From Hyphomonadaceae bacterium (GTDB lineage Bacteria; Pseudomonadota; Alphaproteobacteria; Caulobacterales; Aquidulcibacteraceae): a stretch of DNA of 7,553 bases. The position numbers and the translations under genes were made by a program. Below are positions 1 through 5,070 of the stretch, piece after piece (the first letter of the stretch is position 1; each line of letters starts with the position of its first letter). Below the pieces are notes generated by a model that saw only the letters and a list, made by a program, of their open reading frames with translations, made no database searches and was not told the origin of the DNA. The stretch spans positions 1 through 7,553 of the forward strand of contig JALOSP010000065.1 in NCBI GenBank assembly GCA_025458365.1. Reading direction: 5' to 3'.

Positions 1-340
1 CCGCCGCTGGCCAGACCGCACAGGCCGACGGCACGGGCGTGTCCTCACCTGCCGGGATTTTCACCCGCAGGCGCAGGTTCTTCGTCATCGACAGGAGGTG
101 ATAGACCACTTCAAACCGTTCCGGACGGGCGGGATAGTCAGCGCCTGCGATATCGATCAGGGTCGAGAAACCCTCGATCTCGCGCAAGTGCTTGAGCACG
201 GTGACGATATCATCGCGCCGGGCGCCAAAGGTCAGTTCGCCATGGGTGAAGGCCGTTCCGGTAATCGCTTCACCCAGCGCTGCAGCGACCCGCGCTCCGG
301 TTTCCTGCAGCGGACCAGCCAGTTGCACGGTTTCGCTCAT
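1..340 (-). CDS. nuoC: NADH-quinone oxidoreductase subunit C (NuoC), N-terminal part, runs off window
   Basis: NuoC (the 30 kDa subunit family) belongs to the peripheral arm of complex I, which moves electrons from NADH to ubiquinone on the cytoplasmic face of the inner membrane. The first 113 codons are present; the gene continues past base 1. Translation starts [12 protein letters not shown]. The family core is visible: [12 protein letters not shown] at about residues 60-71, then [20 protein letters not shown] and a VKIP turn, ending in the typical VPSA..VWPAA region. The start ATG (340-338) overlaps the nuoB stop in an ATGA, so translation is probably coupled. The ribosome site is weak (AGGA about 11 bases upstream). 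Family assignment is firm. Whether it is a separate nuoC or a nuoCD fusion cannot be seen. Confidence 0.94.
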   Translation of the reverse strand, partial: MSETVQLAGPLQETGARVAAALGEAITGTAFTHGELTFGARRDDIVTVLKHLREIEGFSTLIDIAGADYPARPERFEVVYHLLSMTKNLRLRVKIPAGEDTPVPSACAVWPAA

Positions 341-900
341 CGCTCGATCGTTCCTTCGCGACGGATCTTCTTCTGCAATTGCAGGATGCCATAGACCAAA
401 GCCTCGGCCGTCGGCGGGCAGCCCGGCACATAGATGTCCACCGGAACCACACGGTCACAGCCGCGCACCACGGCGTAGGAATAATGGTAATAGCCGCCGC
501 CATTGGCGCACGATCCCATGGAGATCACGTAGCGCGGGTTCGGCATCTGGTCATAGACCTTGCGGAGTGCAGGCGCCATCTTGTTGGTGAGCGTGCCTGC
601 CACGATCATCACGTCCGACTGGCGCGGTGAGCCCCGCGGGGCAAATCCGAAGCGCTCCACGTCGTAACGCGGCATGGCGGCCTGCATCATTTCCACCGCA
701 CAGCAAGCCAGCCCGAATGTCATCCACATCAGCGAGCCGGTGCGCGCCCAGGTGACGAGGTCTTCGGCAGCGGCCACGACAAAGCCCTTGTCGGCTAGTT
801 CATCCGAGACCCCGGTGAAGAACGGATCATTGGGTGCGACGGGAAAGCCGCCCTCTACGCCAGCGCTGGCCGCCGATCCGGCAGGAACGATCACTCCCAT
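337..900 (-). CDS. nuoB: NADH-quinone oxidoreductase subunit B (NuoB)
   Basis: NuoB is the complex I subunit that carries iron-sulfur cluster N2, the last electron carrier before ubiquinone. The protein is 187 aa, a normal length. The four expected cluster ligands are visible: the adjacent pair C66-C67 in [12 protein letters not shown]131 in [12 protein letters not shown], and C161 in [11 protein letters not shown]. Conserved [19 protein letters not shown] lies between them. I chose the ATG at 900 (MGVIVPAG) over an in-frame ATG at 921, because AGAAAGGGG ends seven bases before it and the short nuoA overlap is typical. The start overlaps the end of nuoA by 10 bases, and the stop overlaps the nuoC start by 4. 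The N-terminal 25 residues are Ala/Gly-rich and not conserved. Confidence 0.97.
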   Translation of the reverse strand: MGVIVPAGSAASAGVEGGFPVAPNDPFFTGVSDELADKGFVVAAAEDLVTWARTGSLMWMTFGLACCAVEMMQAAMPRYDVERFGFAPRGSPRQSDVMIVAGTLTNKMAPALRKVYDQMPNPRYVISMGSCANGGGYYHYSYAVVRGCDRVVPVDIYVPGCPPTAEALVYGILQLQKKIRREGTIER

Positions 901-1310
901 TCGAGAGCCCCTTTCTTCCATTCATAGATGAAGCCGACCGTGAGCACGCCCAGGAAGCCCATCATCGACAGATAGCCAAACATCCCGATCTCATCGAGCG
1001 CCAGCGCCCAGGGGAACAGGAAGGCCACCTCCAGATCGAAGATGATGAACAGGATCGATACCAGATAAAACCGCACATCGAACTTCATGCGGGCATCGTC
1101 AAATGCGTTGAACCCGCACTCATAGGCCGACGTCTTTTCCGGGTCCGGCGAGGACGGTGCCAGGATCAGGTTCGAGACCAGAAACACCAGCCCCAGCCCG
1201 ATGGCGATGGCCAGAAAGATCACCACCGGCAGATAGTCCAGCAACAAAGGCCCCAGCCCAAGTCCCAGATTGGCAGCATCAGTCGAAGCATTGGTGGCAG
1301 GTGCGCTCAT
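891..1310 (-). CDS. nuoA: NADH-quinone oxidoreductase subunit A (NuoA)
   Basis: NuoA (ND3 family) is a small membrane subunit of complex I near the quinone site. The 139 aa protein shows three membrane segments: about 22-49 ([20 protein letters not shown]...), about 79-101 ([20 protein letters not shown]) and about 108-128 ([20 protein letters not shown]). The loop after the first segment holds the family signature [24 protein letters not shown], including the conserved Cys. The second segment contains the conserved acidic FDLEVAF. It is the first nuo gene here, matching the usual nuoABC order. The ribosome site before the ATG at 1310 is poor (GGAC at about 10 bases). The last codons overlap the start of nuoB. 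Confidence 0.96.
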   Translation of the reverse strand: MSAPATNASTDAANLGLGLGPLLLDYLPVVIFLAIAIGLGLVFLVSNLILAPSSPDPEKTSAYECGFNAFDDARMKFDVRFYLVSILFIIFDLEVAFLFPWALALDEIGMFGYLSMMGFLGVLTVGFIYEWKKGALEWE

Positions 1311-1352
1311 GGGCGTTCGTCCGGTGTGGTCGCGTGCTCGCGTATCGGATGG

Positions 1353-1381
1353 TGCTTAAGTGAGTGCGCGCGGCCATGCAA
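1353..1381 (-). promoter_or_regulatory. Weak candidate promoter of the nuo operon
   Basis: The 142-base gap between vapC and nuoA (1311-1452) should hold a nuo promoter unless the operon is read through from vapBC. The best pair I see on the minus strand is TTGCAT (1381-1376) and TAAGCA (1358-1353), with a 17-base spacer and about a 40-base leader to the nuoA ATG. Both boxes match the sigma-70 consensus poorly. The gap also has a perfect 10-base palindrome TGATGCATCA at 1420-1429, and no T-tract hairpin after vapC. Confidence 0.2.
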
Positions 1382-1452
1382 CGCCGGTGCTGCAGGCGGT
1401 GACGAAAGAGCGCGGCACCTGATGCATCAAATGGTGGGGCTGCTCGTTTCTT

Positions 1453-1887
1453 TCACAGCGCGATGGTGCCCGCCGCCTCACGCCAGTTCACGACGGGATG
1501 GTCGCTCAGGGCCTGCTCAAGCCTTGCATCCGCAGTGACAAGGGTCGCAGCAAGTGAACGGGCGTGACCGGCAATCAAGGCATCACAGGCCTGAAGACCC
1601 TCGCCGCGCGCCGACAGCCCGGCCGCCAGCCGAGCAGCGTCCTGCCCGGATGACCCGTTGAAAGCCAGCACGGAAATTCCGTCAGCCAGAAGGCCGGCAA
1701 TCCGTTCGAGACCAAGCGCAGGTCTTGCGCTGCGAAGTGCACCCAACTCCAGTTCGTACTGGACGATGCTGGACGTGGCGATGGTATCGCCAGTGGCCAT
1801 GTGGGCAGCCAGTTGATTGGCCACGATACCCGAAGGGTCGCGCAAGACATCAACCAGAACGTTGGTGTCGAGCAGGAACAACGTCAC
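1453..1887 (-). CDS. vapC: PIN-domain ribonuclease toxin, VapC family
   Basis: VapC toxins are Mg-dependent PIN-domain ribonucleases that cut specific RNAs, usually tRNA or rRNA, when the antitoxin is lost. At 144 aa it is of usual size. The PIN acidic residues are in place: D7 in [13 protein letters not shown]45 in YELELGAL, D102 in [10 protein letters not shown] and D120 in VTADARL. The C-terminal NWRE also fits the family. The start is taken as GTG 1887, one base after the vapB stop, giving [13 protein letters not shown] at 1881 with AAGG five bases upstream is possible. A longer reading upstream would overlap vapB and adds nothing PIN-like. All catalytic residues are intact, so the toxin is probably functional. 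The RNA target is unknown. Confidence 0.91.
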   Translation of the reverse strand: MTLFLLDTNVLVDVLRDPSGIVANQLAAHMATGDTIATSSIVQYELELGALRSARPALGLERIAGLLADGISVLAFNGSSGQDAARLAAGLSARGEGLQACDALIAGHARSLAATLVTADARLEQALSDHPVVNWREAAGTIAL

Positions 1888-1888
1888 C

Positions 1889-2146
1889 TTACTGCTGCCA
1901 GTGAACGTCGGTTTCAGGCAGAGCCACTTCATTCGGCTCAACCCAGGCGTCCGCTGGCATCGGGCCTTCTGCCTGCCGTCGCGCCAGCCAGGCGCTCGCT
2001 GCCTCGGCGCGGGCCTGCTCGAGGCGCTGCAGGTTGGCGGTGACGGCTGCATTGACCGCCTGGGTCATCGACAGGCCAGTCTGGCGCGCCAGTTCGGCTA
2101 CCAGATCGTAGGTGGCCGTGTCTTTGATGCTAAGTGCCTTGCCCAT
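1889..2146 (-). CDS. vapB: VapB-like antitoxin (Rv0623-type transcription factor family)
   Basis: This is the probable antitoxin for the adjacent VapC. It is expected to bind and block the toxin and to repress the operon. The 85 aa protein opens [20 protein letters not shown] and continues [14 protein letters not shown]. This is the ribbon-helix-helix-type N-terminal pattern of the Rv0623/PSK-operon antitoxin family (roughly residues 1-45). The tail is Ala- and Glu-rich with several Trp (WLARR, DAWVEP, VHWQQ), a likely toxin-wrapping segment. The ATG at 2146 is chosen because GGAGG lies eight bases upstream and a good -10 lies just beyond. The frame stays open far upstream, but that stretch is antisense to proX. 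The vapC start follows one base after the stop, as in a coupled bicistron. Confidence 0.87.
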   Translation of the reverse strand: MGKALSIKDTATYDLVAELARQTGLSMTQAVNAAVTANLQRLEQARAEAASAWLARRQAEGPMPADAWVEPNEVALPETDVHWQQ

Positions 2147-2147
2147 G

Positions 2148-2188
2148 CTACCAACCTCCAGAGCGGTAGAATTATCACAATGGTAGAA
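2148..2188 (-). promoter_or_regulatory. vapBC promoter with candidate operator repeats
   Basis: On the minus strand TGT-GATAAT (hexamer 2176-2171) is an extended -10 matching TATAAT at five of six bases; no good -35 is seen. The ribosome site GGAGG (2159-2155) follows, eight bases before the vapB ATG. Around the -10 the plus strand has GGTAGAA twice, at 2165-2171 and 2182-2188, 17 bases apart. An inverted partner CTACC is at 2148-2152, forming CTACC-N12-GGTAG. Repeats over the promoter fit an autorepressing VapB/VapBC operator, but that role is inference. Confidence 0.42.
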
Positions 2189-2216
2189 GCCTGCATAGGC
2201 GCGGACAGTGACCGAT

Positions 2217-2239
2217 TGGCGCGCCAGCCTGATCAGGCT
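2217..2239. repeat. Two abutting perfect palindromes upstream of proX
   Basis: TGGCGCGCCA (2217-2226) and AGCCTGATCAGGCT (2226-2239) are perfect inverted repeats of 10 and 14 bases sharing one base. They end 12 bases before the proX ATG. They overlap a possible plus-strand promoter, TTGGCG (2216-2221) and TATCGC (2239-2244) with a 17-base spacer, which would place the transcript start at or next to the ATG. They could be an operator; nothing else in the sequence shows their role. Confidence 0.4.
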
Positions 2240-2251
2240 ATCGCTCCGTCC

Positions 2252-2773
2252 ATGCCTGCCACCCGTGCCGATCTCCTCGACCTGTTTGCCCGTCTTGGCA
2301 TCGCACATGTGACCCATGACCACCGCGCCGTGTTCACGGTCGAAGAAGGCGCCGACATCAAGGCGGCCCTGCCCGGAGGCCACACCAAGAACCTGTTCTT
2401 GCGCGACAAGGCGGGTCGCATCGTACTGGTCTGCGCGCTTGGCGACACGTCCGTCAATGTGAACCGGTTGCACAAGGGGCTGGGCTGCCAGCGCCTGTCG
2501 TTTGGCAAGGAGGAGTTGTTGTGGGAAACCCTCGGCGTCAGGCCGGGCTCGGTCACGGTGTTTGCCCTGATCAACGACACCAGCCGCGCTGTGACACTGG
2601 TGTTGGACGAGGCACTGCTGGCCGCCGAGCCGGTCAATTTCCACCCGCTGGAAAACACGGCGACCACTTCTGTTTCCCAAGCCGGGCTGGCCAGCTTCGT
2701 GCGCCACTGGGGCGGCGCTGTCCTGCGGGCCGATTTCAGTGGCGATCATGACCCGGTGCTGACAGCGTTTTGA
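2252..2773 (+). CDS. Prolyl-tRNA editing deacylase, ProX/PrdX type (YbaK domain)
   Basis: Stand-alone YbaK-domain proteins of this type hydrolyse tRNA(Pro) wrongly charged with another amino acid, commonly alanine, backing up prolyl-tRNA synthetase proofreading in the cytoplasm. At 173 aa it has the length of alphaproteobacterial ProX/PrdX proteins. The N terminus [17 protein letters not shown] is followed by the family core: [13 protein letters not shown] (21-33), [14 protein letters not shown] (42-55, with the expected catalytic-site Lys at K46) and [27 protein letters not shown] is the usual late motif. The start at 2252 matches the family N terminus. No Shine-Dalgarno is visible, so the message may be leaderless. 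It faces away from vapBC. The substrate (Ala or Cys on tRNA) cannot be decided here. Confidence 0.93.
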   Translation: MPATRADLLDLFARLGIAHVTHDHRAVFTVEEGADIKAALPGGHTKNLFLRDKAGRIVLVCALGDTSVNVNRLHKGLGCQRLSFGKEELLWETLGVRPGSVTVFALINDTSRAVTLVLDEALLAAEPVNFHPLENTATTSVSQAGLASFVRHWGGAVLRADFSGDHDPVLTAF

Positions 2774-2793
2774 CGGGTGCCGCACCCGTTTGC
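2773..2793 (+). terminator. Short hairpin after proX, candidate terminator
   Basis: ACGGGTG (2773-2779), loop CCG, CACCCGT (2783-2789) form a perfect 7-bp GC-rich stem that begins in the proX stop codon. It is followed by TTTGCC, only a short T run, so it is a weak intrinsic terminator at best. Its place between proX and the next operon fits. The reverse strand has no T tract after it. Confidence 0.4.
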
Positions 2794-2862
2794 CTTGAAC
2801 CGGCGCTCCCATGCGTCCACATACAGTCGGCAGAAACTTCAACCCTTCAGGACCGACCCGCC

Positions 2863-3801
2863 ATGGCTTTGATTTCCCCCTCCGGCAAACCGATGAGCAG
2901 TGCCAAACCGCCCGGTGGCGGAGGTGGTGATCCCGGTGCGTTGATCAAGGATGGCACCGATGCCACCTTCAAGCAGGACGTGATCGATCCGTCGATGGAC
3001 ACCCCGGTGCTGATCGATTTCTGGGCTCCCTGGTGCGGCCCGTGCCGGACGCTCACGCCGACGCTGGAGCGGGCGGTGACCGCTGCGCGCGGCAAGGTGA
3101 AGCTGGTCAAGATCAATATCGACGAGAACCCGGCCTATGCGGGCCAGTTGCGGGTCCAATCCATCCCTGCCGTGTTCGTGATCGACAAGGGCAAGCCTGT
3201 CGATGGCTTCATGGGTGCCGTGCCCGAAAGCCAGATCAAGGCGCTGATTGACCGCGTGACTGGCGGCACACCCGACGGGATCGACGAATTGATGAGCGAG
3301 GCTGCCGAAAGCCTGTCGCTGGGTGACCTCGGCGGAGCGGCCCAGAGCTATGCCAGCGTCCTGCAGCTCGACCCTGAGAATTTGAAGGCACGAGCAGGCC
3401 TGGCACGGGTCTATCTTGCCAGCGGTCAGATGGATCAGGCGGGCCAATTGCTGGTGGGCCTGACGCCAGAACAGGAAAAAGACCCCGATGTGACATTGGT
3501 GCGCACCCGGATCCGGCTGGCTGAAACTGCAGCAGGCGCTGGCGACCCTGAAACCCATGCGGCCAAAGTTGCGCGCGACCCGGGCAATCTGGCGACCCGG
3601 TTCGATCTGGCCATGGCGCATGTCGGTGCAGGCGACCTTGAAAGCGCGGTCCATCAATTGCTGTCGATCCTGAAGGCTGACCGCAATTGGGAGGGTGACA
3701 AGGCGCGCAAGCAATTGCTGGAGATTTTCGATGCAGCCGGCCCCAATGCCGAACTCACCAAGTCCGGCCGCCGCGCCCTGTCGTCCATCCTGTTTGCCTG
3801 A
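2863..3801 (+). CDS. cnoX: CnoX-like thioredoxin-TPR protein (YbbN family chaperedoxin)
   Basis: CnoX/YbbN proteins join a thioredoxin domain to TPR repeats. They act in the cytoplasm as holdases that protect substrates from over-oxidation and pass them to GroEL or DnaK. This 312 aa copy has a Gly/Pro-rich lead (PPGGGGGDPG, 16-25), a thioredoxin domain at about 27-140 and a helical TPR-type C terminus at about 143-312 (for example LGDLGGAAQSYASVLQLDPE). The active site is a full WCGPC (C58, C61) with cis-Pro at P102 (SIPAVFV). It should therefore be redox active, unlike E. coli CnoX, which lacks the first Cys. The ATG at 2863 has AGGA ten bases upstream; an ATG at 2893 and a longer frame from 2770 are less likely. 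It heads a four-gene run. Symbol by family, not proven orthology. Confidence 0.88.
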   Translation: MALISPSGKPMSSAKPPGGGGGDPGALIKDGTDATFKQDVIDPSMDTPVLIDFWAPWCGPCRTLTPTLERAVTAARGKVKLVKINIDENPAYAGQLRVQSIPAVFVIDKGKPVDGFMGAVPESQIKALIDRVTGGTPDGIDELMSEAAESLSLGDLGGAAQSYASVLQLDPENLKARAGLARVYLASGQMDQAGQLLVGLTPEQEKDPDVTLVRTRIRLAETAAGAGDPETHAAKVARDPGNLATRFDLAMAHVGAGDLESAVHQLLSILKADRNWEGDKARKQLLEIFDAAGPNAELTKSGRRALSSILFA

Positions 3802-3807
3802 GAGGGG
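3800..3807 (+). promoter_or_regulatory. Strong ribosome binding site deciding a TTG start
   Basis: GAGAGGGG lies six bases before TTG 3814 and overlaps the cnoX stop codon. No ATG or GTG lies at the right place for the LON-domain gene, so this site supports TTG initiation. Confidence 0.6.
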
Positions 3808-3813
3808 CCAGCC

Positions 3814-4470
3814 TTGACTGTCTATCGCAAACCGGCCGACCTTCCGCGCACGCTGGCAGTATTTCCGCTCAATGGCGCGGTCATGTTTCCCAAAGGACAG
3901 CTGCCGCTCAATATCTTCGAGCCGCGCTATCTCAACATGATCGACGATGCACTGGCTGGAGACCGGCTGATCGGCATGATCCAGTCGATGCCGGACGATG
4001 GTGATGATGACGAGGGGACCCCCAGGCTCGCCCGTGTGGGGACCGTCGGGCGGCTGACTGCCTTCGCCGAGACCGATGATGGCCGCTATCTGATCACGCT
4101 GACCGGGATCAGCCGGTTTGAAGTCGTGCGCGAACTGCCTGTCGCGACGGCCTACCGCCAGGTGGAAGCCGACTTCGAACCCTTTGCTGCCGATCTCAAA
4201 CCATCTCCGGATTTCAGCGGATTTGACCGGCCCCCGTTTCTGGAAGTGGTGCGCAGCTATCTCGACCGCAACGATCTGAAAGCCGATTGGAGCTCCATCG
4301 AGGAGGCACCGCCGGAATTGCTTGTCAATGCGCTCTCGGCCATGTGCCCGTTCGCACCAATGGAAAAGCAGGCCCTGCTGGAACAGCCGACCCTCAAGGA
4401 CCGCCAGCGCACGTTGGAGACCCTGATGCGGATGGACATCGGCGACGGGCCGGACATGCCGCTGCAATAG
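3814..4470 (+). CDS. Stand-alone LON substrate-binding domain protein
   Basis: The protein is the N-terminal domain of Lon protease (PF02190, LON-SB) without the AAA+ ATPase or peptidase parts. The domain recognises protein substrates in Lon, but the function of stand-alone copies is not established; they may be adaptors or chaperone-like. At 218 aa it is the usual size. Family sequence begins at once: [23 protein letters not shown], then [15 protein letters not shown] and DRLIGMIQ (about residues 8-55), later [12 protein letters not shown] and [16 protein letters not shown] (about 70-108). The C-terminal helical part contains [10 protein letters not shown] and [19 protein letters not shown]. 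Initiation is at TTG 3814. It lies 12 bases after cnoX and 19 before the next gene, so it is surely co-transcribed. Confidence 0.93.
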   Translation: MTVYRKPADLPRTLAVFPLNGAVMFPKGQLPLNIFEPRYLNMIDDALAGDRLIGMIQSMPDDGDDDEGTPRLARVGTVGRLTAFAETDDGRYLITLTGISRFEVVRELPVATAYRQVEADFEPFAADLKPSPDFSGFDRPPFLEVVRSYLDRNDLKADWSSIEEAPPELLVNALSAMCPFAPMEKQALLEQPTLKDRQRTLETLMRMDIGDGPDMPLQ

Positions 4471-4489
4471 GTGCGACAGGAGCAGAAAG

Positions 4490-4690
4490 ATGAGCGATTC
4501 CAGACCCCAGCGTGATCTTGATCCGCGCCTGCTTGAAGTGCTGGTCTGCCCGCAGGCCCGCACCCCGCTGGTCTGGGACAAGGACAGGGGCGAGCTGATT
4601 TCGAAGTCGGCCCGCCTCGCCTATCCGATCCGCGACGGGGTGCCGATCATGCTGGTCAATGAAGCCCGCGAGCTGGCCGATGGCGAGTGA
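4490..4690 (+). CDS. Trm112-like protein (YcaR/UPF0434 family)
   Basis: This 66 aa protein belongs to the Trm112p-like family (PF03966). In eukaryotes and archaea Trm112 activates several methyltransferases; the bacterial role is not settled. The fold signature is clear: [20 protein letters not shown] (10-29), [28 protein letters not shown]. In E. coli YcaR the motif is CPVC. Here only the first Cys remains (CPQA), as I recall for alphaproteobacterial members, so classic zinc binding at this site is unlikely. AGGAG lies seven bases before the ATG. The final 11 bases overlap the DUF971 gene, implying coupled translation. Confidence 0.92.
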   Translation: MSDSRPQRDLDPRLLEVLVCPQARTPLVWDKDRGELISKSARLAYPIRDGVPIMLVNEARELADGE

Positions 4691-5015
4691 GGCTGTCGGC
4701 ACGCCGTGGCCACTGGAGCTTGTGTTCCAGCGCAGTGCCCGGGTGCTGGACGTGACATTTGATGATGGCGCCCGGTTTGCGATTCCGTTCGAGCTGTTGC
4801 GTGTGGAAAGCCCCTCTGCCGAGGTCCAGGGCCACTCGGCCGCGCAGAAGATCACGTTGACCGGCAAGGAACGTGTCGGCGTGCTCCGCACCGAACCGGT
4901 GGGCCGCTATGCCGTGCGCATCATTTTCGACGACGGGCACAATTCCGGCCTCTACACTTGGCCTTGGATCTACAGATTGGGCCTGATGACCAGGGAACAC
5001 GCGGCTGCCGGTTGA
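4680..5015 (+). CDS. DUF971 (GBBH-like N-terminal) domain protein
   Basis: A 111 aa protein of the PF06155 family, whose domain also forms the N terminus of gamma-butyrobetaine hydroxylase. The small bacterial proteins have no firm function. Recognisable parts are [21 protein letters not shown] (near 8-28), a central [18 protein letters not shown], and the C-terminal signature [26 protein letters not shown]. The ATG at 4680 (MASEAVG) lies inside the end of the Trm112-like gene, an 11-base overlap. An in-frame ATG at 4659 would deepen the overlap and is less likely. It is the last gene of the cnoX run. 55 bases separate it from the peptidase gene. Confidence 0.88.
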   Translation: MASEAVGTPWPLELVFQRSARVLDVTFDDGARFAIPFELLRVESPSAEVQGHSAAQKITLTGKERVGVLRTEPVGRYAVRIIFDDGHNSGLYTWPWIYRLGLMTREHAAAG

Positions 5016-5070
5016 GCGCGCTGTCTGTGTTGCAGGGATTGAACCGGCGCGCCTGCAATGCCAGCGTTCA

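Noticed and set aside
834..1538. Plus-strand open frame of 234 codons
   Set aside because: It is opposite nuoA and part of vapC, with low-complexity Arg/Gln/His-rich translation. The minus-strand genes are unmistakable.
2147..2842. Long upstream extension of the vapB frame
   Set aside because: The extra ~230 residues are antisense to proX and show no family features; the strong ribosome site and -10 fix the start at 2146.
2839..4581. 580-codon open frame on the minus strand
   Set aside because: It lies antisense to the cnoX and LON-domain genes. Its translation is rich in Arg, His, Gln and Gly with no domain, as expected from GC-rich antisense frames.
5030..5056. Possible tRNA T-arm on the minus strand (GGTTCAATCCC)
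   Set aside because: The flanking bases do not form a five-pair T stem, and no acceptor, D or anticodon arms are present.
5040..5068. EcfG-type stress promoter (GAAC ... CGTT)
   Set aside because: The spacing is about 20 bases, longer than the usual 16-17, and the -35 lacks the GG of GGAAC. The second copy of the word at 2795 has no matching -10.
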